DNA of 6,090 bases, taken from Paludibacter sp. (lineage in GTDB: Bacteria; Bacteroidota; Bacteroidia; Bacteroidales; Paludibacteraceae). The DNA is taken from the NCBI GenBank assembly GCA_028748945.1, contig JAQTOL010000208.1, forward strand, positions 1 to 6,090. The letters run 5' to 3'. The translations under genes were made by a program, and so were the position numbers. The notes beneath the pieces were generated by a model. It made no database searches, was not told the origin of the DNA, and saw nothing but the letters and a program-made list of their open reading frames with translations. Positions 1 through 6,090 of this stretch are shown in pieces; position 1 is the stretch's first letter; each line of letters begins with the position of its first letter.

Positions 1-1278
1 ATATCCATCGCCAAAAAATGAATTATAAACCGAATTTCCATAATATTCCGAAGGTAAATCAACATATCCCCCTGCGGCATTATAAACCGGAATGGCCGGG
101 CTTCTGTACAAAGCATATCGAACCACACTACCCCCTTCGCCGGCTGATCCGTCACCCGAACTGGAAACCATACGGGTATTTGAAAGTCCACCACTCACAT
201 TCAGGCCTACCTTCAGCCATTTTTTCACTTCCGAATTAATATTGGACCGTATATTTACCCGATCATATCCGGTATGTTTAATAATACCAACCTGATTGTA
301 ATAATATGCCGAAACAAGATATACTGTTTTTTCATTACCGCCGCTTATCGATAATTCGTGCGATTGAAGCGGTGCCGTCTGAAAAATTTCATCGATATGA
401 CTTACATTCGGAAAATCCTTTACCCAACTACCTTCAATAAGAGCCCGTTGTACAATGGAAGTCTGATTATCCGCCCTGGCTGCTTCGTTATACATTTGAA
501 TGTATTGATCTGTGGTGGCCATTTTGGTCAGATTGCCATGGGTTTGAAAACCTATTTGTGTACTGTAGGTAATCTTTGCTTCGCCGGCTTTTCCGCTTTT
601 TGTGGTTATCAAAATCACACCATTTGTTGCACGTGAACCGTAAATCGCAGCCGAGGAAGCATCTTTCAACACCGTCATGCTTTCAATTTCACTGGGAGAA
701 ATACTGTTAAGTGCACCCTCGACAGGGATTCCATCCACAATATACAAGGGGTCATTACCCAAACCTATGGAGTTGACACCACGAATACGAACGGAGATTG
801 GAGCACCCGGAGCACCTGTTTGTGCTGCAACATTCACTCCCGCAACACGACCTTGCAAAGCTTGTTCAGCCGATGCAACGGGGATTTTGGAAAGTTCTTC
901 ACTGTTGACTTTACTAATGGCTCCCAGTACATCCCTTTTCTTTTGAACCGAATATCCGACAACAACGACTTCGTCCATCAATTCGCTTTCCACTTCCATT
1001 TTAATAGCCAGTGTTTTTTGTCCTTCAATTTTAACTTCCATAGGTTTGTAACCGATATAGGAAAGTTTCAGGGTTCCGTTTTGGGGTGCTGCAAGTGTAA
1101 AATCACCATTCATTCCGGTGACTGTTCCCGTGCTGGTTCCGGCAATAACGACGTTTACACCGATAAGTTCTTCATTTGTGACAGCATCTTTTACCGTGCC
1201 GCTAATCTGAATCAGATTCTGAGCTGCAAGAGAAAAACCAAGGCAGCCCATAAAAATAAGAAAGAGTGTTTTTTTCAT
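1..1278 (-). CDS. SusC/RagA-family TonB-dependent outer membrane receptor, N-terminal part (runs off the left edge)
   Basis: The reading frame is open for all 426 codons from the ATG at 1276-1278 to the window edge, so the C-terminal beta-barrel is missing; family members are usually about 1000 residues. The product would be an outer membrane TonB-dependent channel that imports oligosaccharides with a SusD lipoprotein, whose gene is expected beyond position 1. Visible parts: a signal peptide at residues 1-19 with a likely signal peptidase I cut at LAA/Q; a CarboxypepD_reg-like beta-sandwich at about 24-95 (ISGTVKDAVT, then GDFTL and LSYIGYKP); the SusC hallmark MDEVVVVGY at 101-109; and a plug domain at about 112-230 with GRVAGVNV, VRIRGVNS, PLYIVDGIPV and LKDASSAAIYGSRATNGV. 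There is no STN domain, so anti-sigma signalling of the FecA type is not expected. It starts 27 bases after the lipoprotein stop and is probably co-transcribed with it. The transported glycan cannot be read from sequence alone. Confidence 0.96.
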   Translation of the reverse strand, partial: MKKTLFLIFMGCLGFSLAAQNLIQISGTVKDAVTNEELIGVNVVIAGTSTGTVTGMNGDFTLAAPQNGTLKLSYIGYKPMEVKIEGQKTLAIKMEVESELMDEVVVVGYSVQKKRDVLGAISKVNSEELSKIPVASAEQALQGRVAGVNVAAQTGAPGAPISVRIRGVNSIGLGNDPLYIVDGIPVEGALNSISPSEIESMTVLKDASSAAIYGSRATNGVILITTKSGKAGEAKITYSTQIGFQTHGNLTKMATTDQYIQMYNEAARADNQTSIVQRALIEGSWVKDFPNVSHIDEIFQTAPLQSHELSISGGNEKTVYLVSAYYYNQVGIIKHTGYDRVNIRSNINSEVKKWLKVGLNVSGGLSNTRMVSSSGDGSAGEGGSVVRYALYRSPAIPVYNAAGGYVDLPSEYYGNSVYNSFFGDGY

Positions 1279-1305
1279 TTTAATTGATATTTAGATGCTG
1301 TAAGC

Positions 1306-3033
1306 TTACTGAAATGAAATGGTGATTCCGTTTGCTTCCAGTTTATTGTTTTTGTTTTCTATTTTTACTCCGGCAGGTAATTCAACCAGCAAACAAGCCT
1401 GATCGGTCGGAATTTCAATTTTCGTATCGGTAGTAATATCTTTGGCAACATATTTCTTCGTGAGAATATCAAAAACATCTACCCGTCCCGAAGGATGATA
1501 TGTTACATTTTTGGGCAGTGCGTATGGATTGTAATACAGGTATGTCGGATAAGTAGTGTTGGCATAAAAATCCGTTTTATTACAATTTAACCTCAATATC
1601 ATTTTCACATCCGTCGTATCAACAATGGCACCCATAATACCTACCGGTGATGTGCTGTACAAACTGAACATGGTTTCCTTCGGGTTTTTCGGATTCCAGT
1701 TTGGTCCATCCCCCAAAGCCACCGGATGAACACCTTTCAAAGAGGGTTTATTGTAACAATCTTCAAAACGCAGTCCTTCGTAAGCTACCAGAGAGTGTGT
1801 ATAATCTTTCATTTCGGGAAGCCATTGATTTCCGTCCGGAATTTCGTTGGGGAAAAATAAACGAGCGGCATTTACATTGTTCAACATCCATTTACCAATG
1901 GCACGGGCAAACTGAGGTTGATACTTCACCATGGGAACCAACGGCCAGGCCATTTTCATACTGTTCATCAGAAAAGCATATCCTCCTCCGTCGAGTGTAC
2001 TTCCCTGTAAGCCGCTAACATCATAATCGCCCCATTTACCGACAATCACTCCCCAGCCTGTGCGTCCTGTCGGGCTCTTACAGCCGTCGAAAACCCAATT
2101 GATCATTTTATCGATATTATAATTGGTTCCCTGTTCGGCATTTAACCGGGCTGCGGTGTAAATTCCCATGGGAAGAAGAATCTCGTAAAAACGACTTTCC
2201 TTTTGTCCATCGAGAGCTGCAATAGCCGACTTGGCATGAGCCAGGTACCGTGCATCGTGATACTTTTGATAAGCGGCATATAATACATATCCCTGTCCAC
2301 CGGCGGCATCCTGTTGCAGTGGAATTTTATTCACCATGCCTTTCATTTGGCCGTAATCAAAATATGAATAATCGTAATTTCCGTTCAATACAGAATCGGC
2401 TTTACAAAACTGTTCGGCAATGCTGTGTTGAATATTATCGGCATTGTCGACGTTGGGGAAAACATCACAAACGGCATAGAAAAGCACATTCGGCAACACA
2501 TCGTACCACCAGTCGCGACCGTAACCGCCACCCAATTGGGCTACTTCGGGACAGGTATTATTCATCATGATATTCCAACCGGTTCCCGAATTGAAATAAT
2601 TCTGAATCATTTTTACATAATTGTATCCATTCTGATGCGTTTTGTCAATACCCATCAAGCCCGCTCCCAGAATGGCCGAAAGTGAATTCAGACTTTCATG
2701 AAATTCACCGTTGTTATGGTTTGGTCCCTGACGGCAATCGTTGATTGCGGTATAAAGACCAAAAGTAATCTGCGGGATATTACGCTGGCTGTTATCAAGC
2801 CAGATCATCGAACCTGCCGGAACATCCGGATTAAAGTCGAAAACATACGCATCGTAATCTTTCGCTTTTTGCTTCCAATCGATAATTTTATACGGTTGTG
2901 GAGCATTAGGCATCAGTTCTATTCTTGGAATGGCCGTTTGTATTACCGGCTTTCCATAATCATCGTTTGCTCCGCAGGATGTTATTATCGCTGCAAAGGA
3001 AATGAGAAATAGAAATGATTTAAATGTTTTCAT
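1306..3033 (-). CDS. Putative glycan-active lipoprotein with (alpha/alpha)-barrel-like core, family not recognised
   Basis: A complete 575-residue protein that I cannot place in a named family. Residues 1-20 form a lipoprotein signal ending in the lipobox IITSC with Cys20 as the lipidation site. The next residues GANDD put two acids at +4/+5, which resembles the Bacteroidota export signal for surface lipoproteins. Residues about 105-420 are helix-rich with Gly/aromatic loops: LGGGYGRDWWYDVLPN (167-182), QDAAGGQGYVLYAAYQKY (241-258), RFYEILLPMGIYTAARL (281-297), GWGVIVGKWGDYD (326-338) and LDGGGYAFLMNSM (347-359). This pattern resembles (alpha/alpha)6 toroid glycosidases and lyases. Residues about 455-575 look like a beta-rich C-terminal domain. 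Candidate catalytic acids include Asp174, Asp178, Glu284, Asp336 and Asp348, but none is proven. It lies between the MFS and SusC genes, where a SusD, binding protein or surface enzyme could sit; it lacks SusD features. A role in glycan cleavage is inferred from fold-like pattern and context. Confidence 0.9.
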   Translation of the reverse strand: MKTFKSFLFLISFAAIITSCGANDDYGKPVIQTAIPRIELMPNAPQPYKIIDWKQKAKDYDAYVFDFNPDVPAGSMIWLDNSQRNIPQITFGLYTAINDCRQGPNHNNGEFHESLNSLSAILGAGLMGIDKTHQNGYNYVKMIQNYFNSGTGWNIMMNNTCPEVAQLGGGYGRDWWYDVLPNVLFYAVCDVFPNVDNADNIQHSIAEQFCKADSVLNGNYDYSYFDYGQMKGMVNKIPLQQDAAGGQGYVLYAAYQKYHDARYLAHAKSAIAALDGQKESRFYEILLPMGIYTAARLNAEQGTNYNIDKMINWVFDGCKSPTGRTGWGVIVGKWGDYDVSGLQGSTLDGGGYAFLMNSMKMAWPLVPMVKYQPQFARAIGKWMLNNVNAARLFFPNEIPDGNQWLPEMKDYTHSLVAYEGLRFEDCYNKPSLKGVHPVALGDGPNWNPKNPKETMFSLYSTSPVGIMGAIVDTTDVKMILRLNCNKTDFYANTTYPTYLYYNPYALPKNVTYHPSGRVDVFDILTKKYVAKDITTDTKIEIPTDQACLLVELPAGVKIENKNNKLEANGITISFQ

Positions 3034-3069
3034 AATTTGAAATTTTTATAAAAATGTTTGACCAGTATC

Positions 3070-3108
3070 GGAATTGAGAGCGTTGAATTAAAACCTGTCT
3101 CAATTTCC
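3070..3108 (-). repeat. Inverted repeat in the MFS-lipoprotein gap
   Basis: GGAATTGAGA (3070-3079) and TCTCAATTTCC (3098-3108) form a stem of about 10 pairs with one extra base and an 18-base loop. It lies in the 91-base gap between the MFS stop and the lipoprotein start. In the transcript it is not followed by a U-tract, so it is not a typical intrinsic terminator. It may be an mRNA processing or stability hairpin that separates expression of the first two genes from the last two, or a protein-binding site. Confidence 0.45.
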
Positions 3109-3124
3109 AACACGCAGTTCAGGC

Positions 3125-4447
3125 TTATTTTACATCTTTTAGCTCCTCAATAATCGGGGCTATTACATCTTTTCCTTTTGTATGATCCGATTTTTTGGTA
3201 TACTTTGTATCAATCTCTTTGATAATGTGTTTTGCCAATGGCAAGGAAATTAATTGCAGGGCAGCCACTATAATAAGGGCATATTTCAAGGCAAAAGTTT
3301 CAGAAACCAAATAAGCCAGTGAAATAAACAAAATCATCCCCAACGCCCGTCCGAAAAACAACCCGACTTCATGACTTAAAATATAAGCATATTCATTCCG
3401 TTTTTCAATGCCTGAAACCGCATCGATCGTTTTCATCATAGTCGGGAAATAAGCTAAATCGTGTAAGGGCTGGAAAAGCACTTTGCAAAGAACAAAGATA
3501 ATTACACCCAAAGCAGAAAACATAATTCCATTCACCAGGGTTCCTATAAAAAATACAAATAATCCAAAACCGAATATTTTCATACGGTGTTCGGGTTTTG
3601 CTATGCGCCCGAGGACATAAACAATGATGGCCGTGGCGCCGCCACCAATTCCCTGAATCAAGCCCAATGAACCTTCATTTCCAACCAAACGCATAACCAG
3701 AATAGCCGGAGCGGTAACCAAAAAGCCTTGTACCATCCCTTTCAGACTGGCTAAAGCAAGAAATTTCTGCCACAAAATATGGTAGCGGAAGTAAACGAAT
3801 TTCTTTTGAACCGGATTGACAAAATCTCCTTTAGACAATACAATGGTTGCAGCAACAGCAATAAAAAACACGACTACTGTAATAATCTGGTAACCCATGT
3901 TGACACTCAGGACATGACCGAACAGGGTCTTTCCATCCAAACTTGCCAAAAAAACTCCCACTATCAAGGGAACAACAATGCTCCAAAGGGAGAAGAAAAA
4001 GGACTCCAGTCCGAAGAAATAATTCCGGTTTTTATCATTCGTCGAATTCAGGGTTAACAAATAACGGTTTGTCCAGAAAAACCCGGTGGAAGCTCCCAAA
4101 GCGAAACCGGCAATACCCAGTTGTACAATGCCCAGCGATTGTACAAACATCATCACCATCAAAGAAATTGCAGTCAGAATTATTCCAAAACTATATAATC
4201 TGTTTACTTTAAAAATTTTAAGTAAAGCTCCGTTCAAAACCGAAGTACTTACCACACCGACATACATTAAAAGTTGATAAATGGCCACATACGAAGAATT
4301 TCCCGTGTTACGCATGATATACGCACCCACAAATATCTCGATAATCGGTAATATAAGTGCATACAGCATATTGGTAACCAATATGGTACGAACATTTTTA
4401 GGCTGTGTTTTGAAGAATTCGAATTCTCCGGTTAATTTATTGGCCAT
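3125..4447 (-). CDS. MFS-type inner membrane sugar transporter
   Basis: A complete 440-residue hydrophobic protein with about 12 predicted membrane segments (roughly 20-45, 53-78, 82-103, 105-130, 145-170, 182-205, 233-255, 258-283, 290-310, 312-335, 365-385 and 388-410) and a charged loop near 206-225 between the two halves, as expected for the major facilitator superfamily. The C-terminal tail from about residue 415 is lysine- and glutamate-rich and probably cytoplasmic. Its ATG shares one base with the GH130 stop (TAATG), so the two are very likely translationally coupled. Pairing of an MFS carrier with a cytoplasmic GH130 enzyme is known from Bacteroides N-glycan/mannoside loci, so the likely cargo is a small mannose-containing oligosaccharide moved from periplasm to cytoplasm. 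The substrate is inferred from the neighbour only. It could also be an exporter or carry another sugar. Confidence 0.9.
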   Translation of the reverse strand: MANKLTGEFEFFKTQPKNVRTILVTNMLYALILPIIEIFVGAYIMRNTGNSSYVAIYQLLMYVGVVSTSVLNGALLKIFKVNRLYSFGIILTAISLMVMMFVQSLGIVQLGIAGFALGASTGFFWTNRYLLTLNSTNDKNRNYFFGLESFFFSLWSIVVPLIVGVFLASLDGKTLFGHVLSVNMGYQIITVVVFFIAVAATIVLSKGDFVNPVQKKFVYFRYHILWQKFLALASLKGMVQGFLVTAPAILVMRLVGNEGSLGLIQGIGGGATAIIVYVLGRIAKPEHRMKIFGFGLFVFFIGTLVNGIMFSALGVIIFVLCKVLFQPLHDLAYFPTMMKTIDAVSGIEKRNEYAYILSHEVGLFFGRALGMILFISLAYLVSETFALKYALIIVAALQLISLPLAKHIIKEIDTKYTKKSDHTKGKDVIAPIIEELKDVK

Positions 4448-5493
4448 TAGTTCTTTTTTAATGATTTCAAAATTTCGGTAATGGAAAACTCAGCGCTGCA
4501 GATTACTTCATCGCTTGCACCGTAAAAAATCTTTATAGTATCACCTTTCACATAATGCCCGTTAGTAAATACCACATTTCCGAAAAATCCGGTTTGTTCG
4601 TATTCGGCTATTGGTTCCATAATAGGCTCTGTACTTCGTGCCAACACTTTCGATGGATCGTTTAAATCCAACAGCAAAGCGCCCAAACAGTAGCGGTTAT
4701 CTTTATTGGCACCGTGATAAATTTCCAACCAGCCTTCGGAGGTTTTAATGGGCGCACCACCGGCTCCGACACGGGCCGAATCCCAGCTTCCTTCGCGGGT
4801 AATGGCTACACATTTATGGTTTCCCCAATGTAAGCGATCCCGTGATTGAGCCAGCCAGATATAATTTCCACCCAATTCGGGGCTGCTCGGACGGTGAAAT
4901 GCATAATACATTCCGTTTATTTTTTCTTCAAATAGTGCGCTGTCTTTATTGTGCGGAGGGAAAATCATTCCTTTACGGTCGAAATGCTGAAAGTCTTTTG
5001 TAATGATAAGTCCGACACCAACGGCCACCGACGAAACTTCAGTGAAACTGAGGTAAAAACCATCTTCCATAGTAGCTACACGGCAGTCTTCAATCCCGAA
5101 GGCTTCCAGATCACCTTCCCCAAAAATGGGCGGATAAGCCGGATCTTCATAGAAATGAATATCATCATCGCTGCAAACCAGTCGAAGATAAGAAAGTGTT
5201 GTGAGGTAGTTTTTTCCCTGATAGAGGATGACACGCGGGTCGGTGGCATCCAGTTGCGGATCATTTTTATCGAAGCTGAGCACTTCAATCTTATTATTCT
5301 TATATATAGGAAAACTGATTTTATTTTCCAGTTGAGTCGGACGTTCGGCAACCCGAAGCAGGAGCCATGTTTTTCCATTCATCCGAAAAACTCCGGGGTT
5401 GAGAAGGCAGGTAATTTCCATACCGTTTATTCCGGCTTTCAAGTCACCGGGACGTAGCAAGGGATTAGCTGTACTTCGTTTTGCAATGTCCAT
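4447..5493 (-). CDS. GH130 family beta-mannoside phosphorylase or beta-1,2-mannosidase
   Basis: A complete 348-residue protein of normal GH130 length. GH130 is a five-bladed beta-propeller family that cleaves beta-linked mannosides, mostly by phosphorolysis to alpha-mannose 1-phosphate, although some members hydrolyse beta-1,2-mannosides. Family signs: NPLLRPGDL (10-18), LLNPGVFR (30-37) with LLLRVAERP (44-52), GIEDCRV (133-139) with Asp136 as the expected catalytic acid, NKDSALFEEKINGMYYAFHRP (182-202), RVGAGGAPIKTSEGW (241-255), IYHGA (258-262) and the late TGFFGNVVF (301-309). Most members have Pro where this one has Cys137. There is no signal peptide, so it should act in the cytoplasm, in line with the overlapping MFS gene and a phosphorylase role. 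Lys183, His200 and Arg201 could serve a phosphate site, but phosphorylase versus hydrolase cannot be settled without a structural alignment. It is the first gene of the leftward operon. The ATG at 5491-5493 is the only in-frame start before an upstream stop. Confidence 0.95.
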   Translation of the reverse strand: MDIAKRSTANPLLRPGDLKAGINGMEITCLLNPGVFRMNGKTWLLLRVAERPTQLENKISFPIYKNNKIEVLSFDKNDPQLDATDPRVILYQGKNYLTTLSYLRLVCSDDDIHFYEDPAYPPIFGEGDLEAFGIEDCRVATMEDGFYLSFTEVSSVAVGVGLIITKDFQHFDRKGMIFPPHNKDSALFEEKINGMYYAFHRPSSPELGGNYIWLAQSRDRLHWGNHKCVAITREGSWDSARVGAGGAPIKTSEGWLEIYHGANKDNRYCLGALLLDLNDPSKVLARSTEPIMEPIAEYEQTGFFGNVVFTNGHYVKGDTIKIFYGASDEVICSAEFSITEILKSLKKN

Positions 5494-5519
5494 AATATTT
5501 TGTTTTAAGTTTGAGACGA

Positions 5520-5527
5520 CAAATATA
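5520..5527 (-). promoter_or_regulatory. Promoter -7 element for the GH130-MFS-lipoprotein-SusC operon
   Basis: Read on the minus strand this is TATATTTG, an exact match to the Bacteroidota primary sigma -7 consensus TAnnTTTG. It ends 26 bases before the GH130 ATG, which leaves a short leader. No TTTG -33 box lies at the usual 19-21 base spacing, as would be expected for an activator-dependent promoter. Confidence 0.6.
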
Positions 5528-5598
5528 GATTAAGCCCATCGGCACCAGGGTATCTTTTTTCAACAAATGAGTACATTATTTTTCGCTTACACCGTTAT

Positions 5599-5629
5599 GA
5601 TACCTTTTTGACAAAAATAGATACCTTTA
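5599..5629. promoter_or_regulatory. Candidate regulator-binding direct repeat in the divergent intergenic region
   Basis: GATACCTTT occurs at 5599-5607 and again at 5620-5628, offset by exactly 21 bases, or two helical turns. A related TATCTTTTTT lies at 5551-5560. AraC-type regulators, including HTCS output domains, commonly bind direct repeats on one face of the helix. The site lies between the two opposing promoters. Binding by the adjacent sensor is inferred. Confidence 0.45.
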
Positions 5630-5656
5630 CCCGAATCTATTGAACTCATAATATTG

Positions 5657-5664
5657 TATATTTG
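5657..5664 (+). promoter_or_regulatory. Promoter -7 element for the divergent sensor gene
   Basis: TATATTTG on the plus strand matches TAnnTTTG exactly and ends 28 bases before the sensor ATG. No good -33 TTTG is found 19-21 bases upstream, so expression may be weak and constitutive or helped by another factor. Confidence 0.6.
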
Positions 5665-5692
5665 CGTAAGCATTTAGCAAAACAAGCATTCA

Positions 5693-6090
5693 ATGAAAAA
5701 ATCCCTCCTGTATTTTTGCTTTTTTTTATCGTTTTCATCCAACGCCCTGAACTACGATATAGTGAATCTGACGAATAATGAAGGTCTCTCCAATAGTTCC
5801 ATCAATATCATAAATCAGGATTCAAGCGGTTTGCTATGGATCGGGACCTGGGACGGGTTAAACGTTTACAACGGCCGGGAATTCAAAGTTTACAAACCCG
5901 ATCCGGGCAACAACCAAAGTATCAGTAACAATATTATCCGCGATATAGTTGAAGATCATAAAAATATTCAATGGATAGCAACGGACTGTGGTATCAATCG
6001 TCTCGATAAACGGACGAATACTTTCGAACGCTTTTTTGTTGATGCAAGCAATGAAATCATCTCCAACGAACATTCCTTTTTTATTGCAAA
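5693..6090 (+). CDS. Hybrid two-component system (HTCS)-type sensor, N-terminal part (runs off the right edge)
   Basis: An open frame of 132 codons from the ATG at 5693-5695 to the window edge. It begins with a signal peptide or signal anchor (MKKSLLYFCFFLSFSSNALN) and continues with Reg_prop-type beta-propeller blades: LSNSSINIINQDSSGLLWIG followed by TWDGLNVYNG (32-61), and ISNNIIRDIVEDHKNIQWIA followed by TDCGINRLDK (77-106). Such repeats form the periplasmic sensing half of Bacteroidota HTCS proteins, which normally run to about 1300-1400 residues and add a Y_Y_Y domain, a membrane segment, histidine kinase, receiver and AraC-type DNA-binding domain. Only the sensor start is visible, so a plain Reg_prop histidine kinase or a GGDEF protein remains possible. 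Its divergent position next to a SusC-containing operon strongly suggests that it is the locus activator, binding an oligosaccharide in the periplasm. Confidence 0.9.
   Translation, partial: MKKSLLYFCFFLSFSSNALNYDIVNLTNNEGLSNSSINIINQDSSGLLWIGTWDGLNVYNGREFKVYKPDPGNNQSISNNIIRDIVEDHKNIQWIATDCGINRLDKRTNTFERFFVDASNEIISNEHSFFIA

Noticed and set aside
1219..1278. Lipoprotein signal in the SusC-like protein based on Cys12
   Set aside because: The residues before the Cys (FMG) do not fit a lipobox and a signal peptidase I site at LAA/Q is better placed. SusC proteins are integral beta-barrels.
820..1287. 155-codon open frame on the plus strand
   Set aside because: It lies antisense to the SusC signal peptide, CarboxypepD_reg and plug regions, whose minus-strand protein has clear family motifs. 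It is a shadow of that gene.
1306..3033. Lipoprotein as a SusD homologue because it neighbours SusC
   Set aside because: It lacks the SusD N-terminal and TPR-like pattern and precedes SusC instead of following it. The Gly/aromatic loops fit an (alpha/alpha) barrel better.
3070..3108. Rho-independent terminator after the MFS gene
   Set aside because: The stem is AT-rich with a large 18-base loop, and no U-tract follows on the minus strand, so I list it only as an inverted repeat.
4951..5457. 168-codon open frame on the plus strand
   Set aside because: It is antisense to the GH130 gene, which is conserved and complete. The translated product has no recognisable features.
5585..5671. Inverted GCTTAC / GTAAGC pair (5585-5590 and 5666-5671) as a second operator
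   Set aside because: Six-base arms 75 bases apart are easily expected by chance in such a region.
5858..6073. 71-codon open frame on the minus strand
   Set aside because: It is antisense to the Reg_prop repeats of the sensor gene and has no features of its own.

Overview
The window looks like part of a polysaccharide utilization locus (PUL) from a member of the Bacteroidota, probably Bacteroidales. The evidence is a SusC-type TonB-dependent receptor, a hybrid two-component system (HTCS) type sensor with Reg_prop repeats, a lipoprotein with acidic residues after the lipidated cysteine, moderate-to-low GC, no clear Shine-Dalgarno sequences, and two copies of the Bacteroidota -7 promoter octamer TATATTTG. 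The species cannot be named from this stretch.

Layout. Four genes run leftward on the minus strand from a control region at about 5494-5692. They are a cytoplasmic GH130 beta-mannoside phosphorylase/mannosidase (4447-5493), an MFS sugar transporter that overlaps it by one base (3125-4447), a 575-residue lipoprotein of unrecognised family that looks like an (alpha/alpha)-barrel glycan-active enzyme (1306-3033), and the first 426 residues of a SusC-like outer membrane receptor (1-1278), which runs off the left edge. A gene diverging to the right (5693-6090, incomplete) begins an HTCS-type sensor with periplasmic beta-propeller repeats. There is no gene-free stretch above 300 bases, and no RNA gene, mobile element or CRISPR array was seen.

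How it may work together (inference). The SusC receptor, with a SusD partner expected beyond the left edge, would import an oligosaccharide into the periplasm. The lipoprotein would act on the glycan at the cell surface or in the periplasm. The MFS protein would carry a small mannoside across the inner membrane, and GH130 would cleave it in the cytoplasm, giving mannose 1-phosphate if it is a phosphorylase. The divergent sensor would detect a glycan fragment and activate the leftward operon. The intergenic region holds a TACCTTT direct repeat at 21-bp spacing and a related site at the -33 position of the GH130 promoter, which lacks a canonical -33 element.

The most novel items are the unassigned lipoprotein, which could be a new glycoside hydrolase or lyase family, and the candidate HTCS operator. 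The gene order is also unusual, with the cytoplasmic enzyme and inner-membrane transporter first and SusC last among the visible genes.
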